Shown in pieces: positions 36,414-49,008 of a stretch of 64,000 nt of DNA. A program made the translations under genes and the position numbers. The notes beneath the pieces are model-generated. The model made no database searches and had not been told where the DNA came from. It saw only the letters and a list, made by a program, of their open reading frames with translations. Each line of letters opens with the position of its first letter. The stretch's first letter is position 1. The DNA lies in NCBI RefSeq assembly GCF_000006565.2, contig NC_031476.1:4587900-4651899 (forward strand). Reading direction: 5' to 3'. This stretch comes from Toxoplasma gondii ME49 (Eukaryota; Apicomplexa; Conoidasida; Eucoccidiorida; Sarcocystidae).

Positions 36414-38860
36414 TCTTCACGTAAGAAGAAAAAAACGACGAAAAGGGCCGCATCAGGGTAAGGCGGACGTGTTCCGTCTTGACGATGGATAAAAACACTC
36501 GCGCCAAGCGGGTCGTCAGAACACTCTTTCCAAAGTAAGGCTCCCGTCCTACGAAGGCAGTTGAGTATATACTAAACCGGAAAAGGTCAAACGAAGACAC
36601 AAGTATTAACCAGAGAGGGAGGCAGAGGTATCACTGCATGTAATGATACTTTGAACCTCTTGTGGTTGGACGGAGCAGCGGAGTGAATCGCTCGGCTCCA
36701 TATAACGATGAGAGGCACGTCAACTACACCTACACACTGAGGTCAAAATGACTTCAATTAATGTTTAAACGCTCGTTTAGGTGCACAACCGTCATGGGCA
36801 TCAATACCGCCTCAAGGTTTCGCTTGGGGAACGCGTTCCATGCGGTTCATCACGACTCGTCAGGGCATCCGGCTCATCGACGTTTTTGAGGCGCATCTGC
36901 CTGGTCCATGAAGAAAACAGAAAGCAGCCAGCAAAACCTTGACAAGAAAGAGAACAAGACGGAAGCGTGTCGAAGTTTCTTTCCCTTTTTCACCAAGAGG
37001 CTTCGAAACTCGCCTGTGGTCGCAATCACTTGTCTCGTGTGTGCATGCATGCACAAGCAGTTTCTGCCTCAGTCTCCACACGTAGAGTTCCAGAGACTGC
37101 AGGGTCTTTAGTCCCGCACTGGTGTGGCTCGGAAGAAGGCAGATCCTGCATTAACAATGACTCCATCCTTCTCGAAGAAACCGCTGAGAAGAAAAACTTC
37201 CTCGCAGGCGGTACAGGGCATTTTCGGAACAGCCCTACCAGCTTCTCTGTCTCTCGCTCTCAACGCTAAGGATCGGCTTTGCTCCCAAGCGAACTCCACG
37301 TCAGAGAGATTGAGTGCTATTTTCTGAGACTTTGGGTGTGCGATGTGCAGATAACCTGGATGTGGATGATCAAGGATGACAGTTTTTTTCGGCAGTCGAC
37401 AAAAGCGCTTTGGCAAAACAATGGAACACAGCACACAGTGTCTTCAGCGGTACTGCTTCACTTGGTTGTCTTATCACAGTACGTTGAGTTTTTTGTCGGG
37501 GAAGAAACGACTGAGAGAAAGTGAAGTTCGCACCTTGTTTCTCGCCCCCCAGTCCTGGGACTCCCCACGGTGACTTGCGGGTTTCTACGCTGACAGAGTG
37601 CTGGCGTTACGTTTACAGCAAACCAGCGTGGCGTTTGATTCTAAACACAGACGCGTTAGTGCCATTGCTTCTTCCCTAGAGTACCAAAACTGCAGGGATT
37701 GGGGTAAAGGTGCGTTCGAATCAGAACGTACACAAAGTAGTGCTTTTTGTGTTCAATGTGCGTCTGATGTAGACCGTAGATGTAGTAGTTTTCCTTATAC
37801 TCGAGACTACCACGAACCAGGGAATGAGTTTATAAGCGGTATCGATAGTCGTGCAGAAAACGTAGGACACAAAAGGAGCTAACGGTGGTTTCACAAGTGA
37901 TCTGCACGCACCTTCCAGAGAGAGAGTCTACGAGTTATGTGGATGTAGGGTGAAAACCAGTCGATATTTTCTACGGGCAAATCGTGGCCCGCGAAGCATG
38001 TGCGGCGCCCGTAGCAGTCCTGCTCCTTCCGGAAGACTTTGCTTTTTTATTCTACCCGGAGATGAGGATCTCTGGAGACCGCTCTTAGTCGCTTACATTT
38101 TCTCGTGAATAAATTGCTGGTTTGCCCACGTATATGTGCGCGAATTTCATGGTCATGTCTTTTCCAGCTTGTGTGGAAGTAGCACGCTGTCTCGGGCTCC
38201 ATCCTCCCCCTTTCTTGTTCTCAAATCGACTATCCAAACGCGAAACGTGGAGTTCCGAGATTGGGCGCATTTCCACGAGAAAGCAACGCAGTGGAACCGG
38301 ATGGTCGAAAGCTTTTCCCTGCAGGTTTCTCGATCTTCTCTCTGTGTTTCAGGTGTGCCGAACAAACAGTCGAAGACGAAAAACCGTAGCAAAAAAAGAC
38401 GGAATTCCGCACGCCGCGGTAGGAAACACCCAAACCGCGAAGACAACAATCTGGTCAACAAAGAAGACAGACAAATCTGGGACAGATACGAAAAAACGAA
38501 AGAAGGGTTTGCCCCCAACGGTAACCAGACGTTGAGAGATGAGTCTCCTGGAACCGCGCGCAACACTGACGGTATTCCAGCAGAGAGAGAACGGACAATA
38601 TAGAGAAACGGAAAATAGTTTAGAATAACGTGGTTTACAAGCAATGTGGAAACAGATTTATATTCGACAACTTAGGAGGCTCTTCATCGGTCTGCGTCCA
38701 ATCTAGGCGAGTGCATTCTTTATATGTATATTTATACATATGTATATACGTAAATTCGCACCTGTAATGAGTAATATATATATATATATATAGTGTTGTG
38801 TCGAGGCTACATTGCCCCGCATAATGTGTTGAGGGGTCTGTGTGCGGGTGTGCTACTGTA
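36414..38860. other. Unresolved region with open frames on both strands
   Basis: This is about 2.4 kb between the ASCC1 start and the 3' end of the repeat protein. Minus strand 37328-37108 follows a possible acceptor (CTCAG). It reads as a coding-like C-terminus (NLSDVEFAWEQSRSLALR ... SAFFRATPVRD), but the plus strand is open there too (37124-37327). Plus-strand frames at 37598-37882 and 38136-38603 (Lys/Arg/Asn-rich after a TTTCAG at 38351) are also plausible exons. I cannot choose a strand. A (TA)n tract lies at about 38768-38793. Confidence 0.4.
38768..38793. repeat. (TA)n microsatellite
   Basis: A 26-nt TA tract lies just beyond the 3' end of the minus-strand helical-repeat gene, preceded by TA-rich DNA from about 38720. 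Confidence 0.85.
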
Positions 38861-41800
38861 TCACGGCGCTGCAGTTGTTTTAAGTGACTGGGATGTATTC
38901 GTTTTCTGCCGATGTCGTCTTTCCACTCGCTCAGCGATTTCCTGGTCCAGTTCGTCTTCTAACTTTGGAAGTTCTGAGTCGTTTGGCAACTCCACCGCGC
39001 CTAGACTTTCGTCATCTTCTCTTCCCAACGCATCTGCAATCGAGGGCGCGTATGCCTGTTGTCGCACACGCAACAAAGTCGACAAGAAGCCACAGGCTCA
39101 GAAGATTGCATTCGAACTTTCCATCCTCCTGCTGCTTCTCTACCTAGATGATGAACGCTAGCAAGTGCCCAAGATGTTTCTTAAGAACGAGACCGGCGAC
39201 AGCTCCCGCCCCAAAGAAAGAAGGGATGTCAAATTCTTAGTCCCCTGTGAGTGCTTCGCTCTCCACACAACTCATTCGCTTTTTCACAAGCTCGCCTGTC
39301 CTAGAAGCGAAGCAGGCCAGGCGTTTATCAAGGAGCCCGGTAAAACGGGATTTCTACAGCGGCTGTCTAGAGGATCGACTCACAGGAAAGAGAAAGGAAA
39401 GCACGAGCAACCACGAAATCTAGAAAACAAGTTAGATCTCTTACCCCTCGCTCTTTCCCTTGACCGCCTTCGCCCGTTGGCAGACCATCCTCCAAATCCA
39501 CGCCGAGTCGAGAGCACAGAAACTGCAGACCCAAAGACGAGCACTTGAAACTCGGAGACGAGGATGTCGATGCGGCGTGCCACAAACGCCTTCAAACAAC
39601 CTCGCATACGAAGCGAAAGTGAGACGGCCACTGTGCATGCTTCATACAATAATGATTGCACTAGAAAAGGTAAACCGATACATGCGTACTAAAATGAAAG
39701 ACATGCATGTAGATGCATACACGTACACACGTTTTTGTACGCATGCCACCTTATCTCTTTCTCGCTGACATCAAGAACTTGAAAGTTCGTTTTGCAGTCA
39801 TCTCTTCATCCGGAACGGGGCTGCCACGTTCCCCTTTTCTGCCCTGATGCACGAATATAGATGAAGATGTATAAGTACATTTATACTCATACTTTCAGTC
39901 CTAAGTCACGTCTTCGGTGAATGTGTCTCTCAGTCCGTGCCGCCTTTCTCACCTCCAGTTCTCTCATTTTCTTCCAGCTTTTGATTTGGAACTTGCGAAC
40001 GCTGAGGCCCAACAAGAGGTGGGCGGCGACGGGCTCATCGCAACATCCCAGTGCCGCGAAATTACGAAGGACTGTGAAAAGATCTGGCGACGAAAGAAGT
40101 CCGACGCGGCGAGCGAGTTCTCTGAACCAGACGGGTGTACATACACACAAGAACATTGAGCAGTCGCCAATGCAGAAACAAACGAGAAAGAAACTCACCG
40201 CTTCAGATCATATCTGTCAGTGCCCCCTTCTGTCGCACTAGAGACATGAACGGCATTCCAAAAATTAGCAGACACAAAACAGGTTTAAATCCAACCAAGA
40301 CTTAAAATCCTCGCTCCTCCACACATCAGCCAGGTCATACGCAAACTAATTCAATTATGTCACTTCCCAGGCCGCTAGAGATATGGATTGGCACCCCTGA
40401 GCCGATCCTTTCCATACAACTCCGAAAACGAAAACTGTCCATCTTGCGCTACCCTTGCGATTCCTAGACGCGTTCTTTTCCAGTCGAGCAAACACAGCCA
40501 AAGGTCACTGTCTTTCAATGATAGGGCAGGTGTCGCATGCACCCATTCACGCAGAAGACCGTGCAAACCCAACTCGTTACGGTGGAACAGAAAACCTGTA
40601 CCAAGGCGGCTTTTTCTAGTCTGTTCCGTGCGAAGCCAGAGACCGACGCTAGTAGAAAATAATCTTCAGACATGAAACTGCGACACGCCACTTCCGGCGT
40701 ACATGCAAAGACCCTGTGAAGGCAGGACGTCGAGGGAAATGAGAGAGTGGAAAATTCTCGCCAGCTGCTTCGCTGTTGCTTGCTCCTGCGTAGCGGAGGT
40801 TCGTGCGCCTGCCGTAGTCCGCTCAGCTCTTTCCTCTGTCCCGCTATGGGAAATCGTGTGGCCATTCTGTTTGTTCACAGAGACGGAAAGGAAGAAAAAA
40901 TCCGTTCGCAAAAGTCAGTCTGAACGCGGCGATGTACAGTCTCCAGGAGTTTCACGTACAAGGGCCGACAGCGACACCCATGCCTAGGAACCACACATGC
41001 TCTCGTTAGTGACTCGCCCAACATCACGCCATTCCTCCAGTTTCTATTTTCGCTGGAGTCCGCGAAGAAACGACGGAATTCGAACGGCCAGTCCAGCGTA
41101 TCTCATACACCAAATTCACGTCCATCTCAGAAACGAAGAGATCACGTCGTCAAGAGTGCTGATCAGACTCGGTGAGGCACCTTTCCGCCGGAACAAAAGC
41201 AGCAGGAACCGGCAGTGGCTTTCTTTACCCAAGACGAATTCGACTGTGCAAGCTCAGGTACTCGAACCCGTTTTGAGAGACACGAACCTGTCCCATGCGG
41301 TTTGTGCAAATTTCGTCCACGTCACCGCTTCGCCAGTTTAGATCGGAAATGCTTTTCCGTCAGGGGTCGCATGCAGACAACACACGCGTTTACTAAAGAG
41401 TAGAGCTAGGGCACACTCTGTTCGCTGCAAAAACCAGAGGTGTGTTGAATTCCTTCACGAGAGATGCAACAAAGAAAAGTCGTTTTCTTGCGTTCAGTCT
41501 CGCCTCTGCAGAGTCCCCTTTCAACTCACAGCGGTTGCCAGTCGCCGCAGGAAAAGGGAAGCGCATGCAACGGCGTAGCCTTGAGCGGTTTCTCGGTCGG
41601 AATAGACTTCGAGCATCTTCACGACGACAGCCAGAGCAGAGTTTGACAAAGCAGTCAATCGAGGGTAGTCCCTCTGGGGATGCCTCTCCTGTCGCAATGT
41701 TTCTCGCTCTTCTGTTTCTACAGCTTCCAGAGAACTGAAGAGACACTCAAACACCCGAGATATATACGCTTCCACTTGCTCGGGAGACAGGAGGGGAAGA

Positions 41801-44800
41801 TGGCTTCCCTGCGTATCGGGGTGGCTTTCTACCTGCAGAGAGAAACGCACCGACGTCAAAGGAGGGGTCTGAAGGACGATAAGGAGGATAGCAAGCATCT
41901 AACGTGTTGCGGTTTCCCTGTGCATGTTCGTGTGTGAGGGTTTTGCTCTTACGACCACCGTATCCAATAAAAAGTATTTCCGTTACATAGCTACACATAT
42001 ACTTGTAAATGTATATAACGAGAGAGAGAGGGGTACATAGATTGTCATACATAGGTATCAAGGTGCTTATATAGATACATTGAAACGTACACAGGTACAT
42101 AGGTAGGTCAATAGACAGATAGATCAGTGCAAATGTGACGTCGAGAACAGGCTGGACAAAGTTCACTGTGGTGGAAAGCTCATGTTTCCTTGTTGTCACA
42201 CCCTATGTACGCTAAGAGCCTTTCTCCGAAAACGATCAAATGCACCCGCACTCACTTCCTCACGATTTGTCTCGAAGTCTTCGCTCTGCTTTAAGTGCTT
42301 TCCCAGCTCCAGAAGCACGCCCGGCAAATACTCGGGCTCGAGCGCTGCTCAGCAAAGGAACCGGCAGGAGCGAGCACGACAGCGAAATAGATTGGGACGA
42401 GAGAAACTTTCACATTCAGCCTTTTTATTTGCTTCTGTAGAAAGCGACGGCAGACGCCGAGAACTGCGACACTTCAAATGCTGTGTCGTGTAAGACCGAA
42501 ATGGAAAAAGCATTCACTACACAGAGCCGCAACTACATGGGTTATTACCAACCCCTATCTAGAGTTGCAAAACCAAGCACTGCTTGCAGTGAATACCTCG
42601 TCCTCAATCGAGCAACCTGTGTTCCAGGGAGAACCACAGGTGTCTGGCTGGCTACCACGCTTCCTTTTAAAACATGTCTGGGGGCCAGACATAAGACACG
42701 GGTGCTAAAGAATGCTCCCTAAGGCGGTATATTTTCCGTCGACCGTCGATTTGTTATTTCATCAGCTAAACATGTTTTGATATCAGCCCATACACAGCAA
42801 TCAGCCTGGTGTCCAGCGGTGTATACACACGTATTTGAGACACCGAACAGGAGTGCAGTTTACAAATAGCCACGCGGAAGGCTTCCGTGCGTGTTGCACG
42901 AAGCTGTGTGTTCCTACACAAGATTATAGACCGGCATCTTTCCTTACAGATACAGAGACACCCCATCTCTCGCTCACCTTCGAGCTTCTTAGTGACGAGC
43001 TCGTGGATCCAAAGCCCTCGCGCTGGGTCCCGTGGAAAGCGTATGAGTGCGGCAACAAGATCGTGAGGCTCCGCATTGGTCACTGCCAGCCTCAGTGCGT
43101 TGTAGAATTCCAAATTCAAAATGTTTGGGTCCAAACGAAGCCTCTCTGCACCCGGAGTTCTCTCAATGCAAGAGGCCGTAGGTCCGCCTCGCCCCTCCCC
43201 GTCGCCGTCCTGCGAACTGCGCTGAGGCCCGGTCGCATGTGTGCGGCTGCTGTCGAGTTCAGACGAAGCATCGATCCTTTGTTCTAGCAGTGTGTCCGTA
43301 TCAATTGAAGACGAGTCCAATAAATCGGTATTGCTGTGTGTCGTTTCAGACGCTTCTTTTGCATGCATCTCGATCCGGCCTGGCTCTGACGTGCCTAGAC
43401 CGGCGTCACCAGCAGTGCTTTTCACGTCTGTAGCGTCCTGAAAAGTCCAGAAGCTCTGCGGCGGCGCCTGAAGTCCGTTTTTCGAAGCCCCAGATGGAGG
43501 CTGAGCCACTAAGGTGTTTGTTTGCCTCGCTGTGTCTGAGACAGCCTCGTTTTGCTTCACTGTTCGGCCCATATAGTTGAAACGGGATGCGTTGGGCCTT
43601 AGCGCGTCCCCTTGTACCAGCTGCAAGAAGGAGCCTAAATGTTCAGAAAAAGAATTTCTGGCACCGCGACTCTCTCCTCGAGCACCTCTGGAAGGACTGG
43701 GTGAGACACCGGCCTGGCTCGGTGATTGTCGCCGGCAATCTGGAGGAAAAATAGAAATCCACGTGTTCAACAGTCAACCTCGAGAGACCGACTCCGCACG
43801 TTTTTCGCAGATATTATTTCAGAGCGTTCTCTGACGGAGGGAGCCTGACGTAATCTCCGATGTACATCGTCACAGATGACTCCATAAGCTTCTAGAGCGC
43901 CCGAGGGCAACCCAAGTTCCCTCAAAGGGGTCCTAGGTTTGCGTCGCCAAGTCCCTTGTCTCACTCCAACAAGCATTACAGAGCATCACGTTCACAACAC
44001 ATCTGACACATTCACGCTTGTTAGTCTGGAACCGTGCGTCTGTTGTGCCGCATCCACTCTCGGTTGCACCGACGAAGACCACAATCTTGGGCCCCAGTGG
44101 GAGGGTCGACAGAGACCTCCTTCAACCTCGTGGTCACACAGTTCAGCATCAATCGAGATGCATGTGAGAATCGCTGGTCTAGCTATGATTCGTATTATCC
44201 TGAAGCCGACTGTGTAAGGAATGCAAGGAAGTCAGATGCTCTACTAAGCAATATAAAACTCAACCAGACATCCCGCAGGGGATCCAATTACCCTGCGCAC
44301 GTCTTCTGACATTTACCTTCCAGTCGACTAACGGCTGGTCCGACTGTGTCGGCAGACACAGATCCGGAACGGTGACTGAAGGATTCCTCCAAAAGCGCTA
44401 GGAACTCCGCTGCAGCGTGGCGCATAAGACACAAAAGGACTCAGATATTCGACGTGAATATTGCCAAAACATCAAAACAATCACAGTTTACTCAACTGTG
44501 GGATGGCCGTCAGCCTTAGCTATAATCCACGACATGCAATCAAAGACCCCATTCACAGAAATCAAGACCAGTGGGATTTGAATTCGTGACGTGTGACCAC
44601 GAATTACGCACAGAAACCTGTCCAGTCAACGCTCCTCAACGACAGTTCCCGCCCTTCACGTCGCAGTCGAGATGGCGGGTTCAGAGAGAAAGACACACAA
44701 AACATAGATCTGGGTGTGTAAACGCACGTGGTGAGAGCTTGTATTCAACGTACCTTCAGTCGGCATCATTTGACAAAGGAGACGGTGGATGACAAGCGAA

Positions 44801-46374
44801 GCGGCTCCCCTCAGGACATTCTTTCCGACCGACGCTTCGAGAGGTTCTGTGTTGTCTGCTTCCGGAGCATAACTCGAAAACGCCGTGCCCGTGAAGATGT
44901 GCTCCGCGTCGTCAGCTTCTTTCAACGATTGGAGAACGTACAGAAACGCTTCTCTGTGACCTATGGCGGCCAAGCTCTCGAGACACCGCAGGGTGTGTTC
45001 TTCAGACACCTGCTGCCGGTGCCAGTCTCTCAGGCGAAGGGAATGAGATGAAGGGAACAGCTCCGTTACAATATCTGCTATAGCGGTCCAATTTGGAGCA
45101 GCCGAGAATCTGTAGAACTCCAAGAGACCAATCTTGTCTTGGACTGTCATCGCGCGTATTTGCGAGGGTAGAACAGAAGAAACCACATCGTCGAGAAAGT
45201 CGTCTGCCATCTCGGCGGCCGCTAAAGACGACCGCGTTCGCTCAATGTCCGCTGGTTTGTAGTAAGAAATGTTGTTCAGAATCGCCTTCACAAGAAGCTG
45301 ATGAAGTCTGGTAGACGGCGGGGGCCGCTCATGAGGCGCACACTGCCGATCCAGCCTGGCAAAGGTGTGGAGAAGCAGAGGTAATTCTGCTAAGGGAAGT
45401 TCTCGCAGTCGCTGTACATAGAGGCTCCGGAGCTCGGAGAGCACATCATGGTCAAAGAAAAGCATCCTAGGTAATGCATGCGTACAAATCAGTGACTCCG
45501 AAAGTGTCTGATGAGGAAGATGCGACTGCAGCTTGTCACAGATTCGCGAGAGAACCGCCACATCGCTGACCTTCAGTTCGCCGAACGCCCAGATGACCTG
45601 CGTCAAGTCGAGGCTGGAGAATGTGTCAACATTGTCCAAAAGTTCACGGAAGATACCCCCAAACAGCGCATAATGGAAGATCCCTAATCTCCCGTAAGAC
45701 CATGCGAGCATTGCAATGCCGCGCGGTCCCATCTCGTGGAGACGGCGTGAGGCCTCCCCGCCGAGAACGTCCATAAAGTCACATTCTCTGATATTCATCC
45801 GCGCAAACGCCTGAGCGGCAACAGCAATGTCCGAAGGGCGGCATTGGGAGACTTGTCGCCCGATCGCTTTCGCAAGGCAACTAAACAATTGCTCGTCACG
45901 ATATCTGGCCTTCGCGTACGCATTCACTATTGCAACGAGCTCCCTGACCCGGAAACCGCACACGAGGTCGGTGACCGCTGTAGTGCATCTTCGCCAGAAA
46001 TTGGGGTTCTTCAGTCGAAGCCGGCCTGCGACAACTACAGTGTCCACTAGTTCACTCGCGGACTGGTGGTGGATGGGAACATTCACAAACGTAAGGGGGA
46101 CACGACTTGGATGCGTGCTCTGTTCATACTCATCATACTCGCTCAATCGTACTCGTTTCTTCGCGAAACACCGGCAAGCCGACATTAAGTGGGGTCCACG
46201 TAGATGCGGCACTATAGCTGGCTGGTCAAAAGGAGACCGTGAAACCTGCGTCGGAAACAGCTTCGCCTGAAGTCTTTGTCCACATTCTCCCGCGACATTC
46301 TGCCTACCAGGATGTTTCACCAGCGCATTGCGGCCCCGACAGCGGAGACCGATCAGAATCGGTAGCGGGATCAT
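38861..46374 (-). CDS. Organelle-targeted helical-repeat protein (HPR/RAP-type RNA-binding candidate)
   Basis: Large minus gene. Exons: 46374-44754 (540 codons), 44409-44317, 43954 to about 43800, 43739-42978, 42344-42256, 41832-41530, an uncertain exon near 41243-41170, 40595-40418, 40237-40199, 40121-39953, and tentatively 39660-39445 and 39033-38861. The start MIPLPILIGLRCRGRNALVK is a typical mitochondrial presequence. The body is tandem alpha-helical repeats of about 37 residues with an L..L..A.A.L pattern: VRELVAIVNAYAKARYRD, PSDIAVAAQAFARMNIR, PRGIAMLAWSYGRLGIF, SLDLTQVIWAFGELKVSD, LAELPLLLHTFARLD, SSPDLFTVLRNFAALGCCDE. This pattern matches the heptatricopeptide/FASTK-like repeats of apicomplexan RAP proteins, which bind organellar rRNA fragments. 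Exon 43739 is mostly a disordered insertion. Phases fail at 43800/43739, 41530/41243 and 39953/39660. No RAP domain was recognised, so a RAP label would be inference. Confidence 0.75.
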
Positions 46375-47218
46375 CCTCGTTAGACACGAGGACCTCACTG
46401 CAAAAAACACATACTGCTAGACCTTCAAGATGTAAATGGGAGGCAGAAATACCGGGTCTGTTGATTAGTCGGTCGCTAAATGCTTCAATTTTTCAACTAT
46501 GCGTCTCGTGTGAAAACTTGAGTGTCTCCAAACGCATGCGCTGGTGGCCTCTCGCTGTCAGGAGACCTTGTCGAACGAAGTACGCGGCCGATGCAGTCCT
46601 CAAGAACACTTCCTAGTTGTCATGCAGTTGTTACGTTGCTAGAGAGCTCCCTAACCAGAGTGTTCAAAGAACGGCATCGTAAGATGGGATTAGATTGTCA
46701 TTTGGTGGATCGCGCAGAGCAGTGTGCCGCGGAAAAGCAGACTCATCGTCCCAGCAGTAACCACAGCGGGAGTGAGAGTAGGAAGGAACGTGCGACTGCA
46801 GAACCGAGTCAAACGCCTGTGGTTATTGCAGCACGAATTCAGGACTGATATCATTGTTGAAGTTCAGGATTAGCTACAGCTCTGAATATCTGGTTTCTTC
46901 ACTTGGCGGAAATTCATTCTCAATTGATTTTCACCGCTACGGGCGGTGTAGCTTTGTGTCAAAGGCACTCAGGTACTCAGACCAGTGGTAGCGGCACTAG
47001 CGAGCAGTGAGTTTTCCATTATCGGCCACTTCAGCACAACAACTTTAAATTATACAGCATGTACGAGCCAGAAATTTCCTTGGACTGAAAGTCTGCCAAA
47101 CGCCATAAAACCGTTGTTCTGGCGTTCTCGCACAACTGTTATGCCTCGCAACCGGGGAAATCCCGGCTGGGAATTTCATATCCAAGAAGTGTGCAGTCGA
47201 CAACATCCTCGACCTCTC
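46375..47218. other. Intergenic region
   Basis: This lies between the start of the repeat protein and the stop of the downstream-facing secreted-protein gene (both minus strand). It should contain the repeat gene's promoter. The frame is open 5' of 46374 back to a possible acceptor (TTTTTTGCAG) at about 46398, so a 5' exon is not excluded. No other feature was seen. Confidence 0.5.
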
Positions 47219-48171
47219 TTAACCATCGTATGTCGCAGGAGGATAGAGATACTCGGCACTCGTATTTGGAAGAGGATGTCTCCTGATTCGGGGCGTCGGC
47301 GCGGCTCCACCGAGTGAGTCGAGCTCAGGAGTAACACCTCCAACTGTCGGGGTTGCAAAACTGGGTAGTAGCTGTGATAAAGGACCGCCGGCAGGTGGTT
47401 TCTGACCGGGCACGCTGCCTGGTAGAAAACATTATCTCACATGTAGCCGAGCAGATGTGACAAACCTGAGCCTACCGGAGCTCACGCGTGCGGCAGGATA
47501 GTAGCTTTTTGGCACAAGCACGGAAACCTTCCACACGGCTCCAGTAAAATCTCCTAACGAACTGGATGATACATAGCAAATGGATTCGCTACAGATCTGG
47601 ATTACCCTCTAGCCTTTCAGCCTCAATTGGAGGCTTGAGTGTCATGTCGTCAGGAACAGGCTGCAAGCCGAAGAGGTCAGTCGCATCACGTCACAGCAAA
47701 GGAATGGAGTGGCATACGTCGGCAAGCTTAAAGAACCAGTCGTTGTTTGTGCCTCCAACAATGACCTGCATGGTTCGACAGATGTCCAGAATGTTGCCAG
47801 CTGTATTGTCAATGATGGTCGCCTTACCTTTAGAACACTGTTGCCTATGACACTATGTTGCCACGGGCCATGGAGATTGAAAGATCCAGAGTTTGAGACT
47901 GGAAACTTACTGGGCGTCAAAGTCATCGCCTGTCACATACAGTGGCAGGTGTGCAAATGTGACCGTGTACATGGTCGCTGGCCGACATGACACTTTATAT
48001 CGACAGAAAAAAGTTGCAGTGTCGATGCTTACCCTTGTCGCGGTGCTCAATGTTGACTGTCGCCTCGTGAACGCTTTCCTCATGGGACACCGGAGGCGGT
48101 GCGGTCACGCAGGGACCTGCTTCAAGAAGCAGGCTGCCGAAGCAGCATAACAGAAATATAGATCGACTCAT
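47219..48171 (-). CDS. Small secreted protein of unknown function (signal peptide, five exons)
   Basis: Not recognised. Five minus exons, 48171-48033, 47977-47911, 47844-47718, 47660-47606 and 47418-47219, join with exact phases (1, 2, 0, 1) at GTAAGC, GTAAGT, GTATGC and GTAATC donors, giving 195 aa. The start MSRSIFLLCCFGSLLLEAGP is a clear signal peptide, with probable cleavage near GPCVTA. The mature part reads HEATVNIEHRDKATMYTVTF, HLPLYVTGDDFDAQQQCSK, GKATIIDNTAGNILDICRTM and VIVGGTNNDWFFKLADPVPD. The C-terminal third is Pro/Gly-rich (GQKPPAGGPLSQLLPSFATP) and ends YLYPPATYDG. No transmembrane helix or GPI signal is seen after the signal peptide. It is likely to enter the secretory pathway; the destination (microneme, rhoptry, dense granule or surface) cannot be told. 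The N-terminal beta-rich part could be a small adhesive or lipid-binding fold. Confidence 0.72.
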
Positions 48172-49008
48172 TTTCTTGTGGTGGTGGTGGGGGGCAGCAT
48201 AACTATTCCTGTTCAATTGTAGGCGCCTTCAGGAACCGTCCGAATAACGGTACTGATTCCAGCGATGGGCATTCCGCGGTGTCTGTACACGGTCGTTTCC
48301 GCAGCAGGCAGCAACGCCCATCCGACGTTCGTTGTTTTATCCGTTACGACACAGCCGATACCATTTGGTCAGCCCGGTGAGCGTGCAGATGCGATCTAAA
48401 GTGTCGCTAACTGAAGTGAGCAATCTTATTCCGAAATATTTTAACGACTTCGCATGCTTTTGCGTGCAACAAAATCCTGAAGACGTTATTAGCATTGCTA
48501 CTGTCTCCGGCTACCGGATAGTCAACGCTCTGCTGCACATCGACCCTCCGCCACTCTGACATTTACTTTTATCCACTGCGTGCCACCTTGGAGGTCCTCC
48601 GTTCAGTCGACACCAGTTACGAAAATAAAACGTGTTTCTTCACTGGGGCAAAATATGCTGCAGGTGCAGAAAGTTTGTGTAGCTCGAAACGTGCAGAGTA
48701 TCTCAGTTCCGCGTGAGGGCCAAGCTTCTCGTGTGAGAGTCGAGTGCCTCCGCTAGGTACAAGGCCGCGCCCTTCGGAGCCAGACTCTGTCCGTCTGATG
48801 CATCGTTTTATAACACAGTGAGATAAACCACCTCAACACAAAAAGCATCATGCACGTCTCCAGGCGCCACACCGAGTTGTACGCAGGAGGACATTAGCAT
48901 TCCATCTGGTTCGCGAGGCTGACAGAAGACTACTCTTCGATCTGTTATCATAACTGATGACTCAACATACCCTAGCTAAACGAATTGTGTGTCTGCCCCA
49001 GACAATTA
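48172..49008. other. Intergenic region
   Basis: This is about 840 nt between the start of the secreted-protein gene and the stop of the glucanotransferase gene. It probably holds one promoter and one 3' UTR. No gene or repeat was recognised. Confidence 0.5.

Noticed and set aside
39445..39607. Stand-alone two-exon gene (39607-39445 plus 39033-38861), considered as an ATPase inhibitor IF1-like protein
   Set aside because: The frame stays open upstream to an acceptor at 39660 and looks like helical repeats, so the segment is more likely the 3' end of the larger minus-strand repeat gene; the IF1 resemblance is weak.
47219..48171. CBM20 starch-binding module next to the glucanotransferase
   Set aside because: The gene has its own start, signal peptide and stop, and lacks the aromatic CBM20 pattern.
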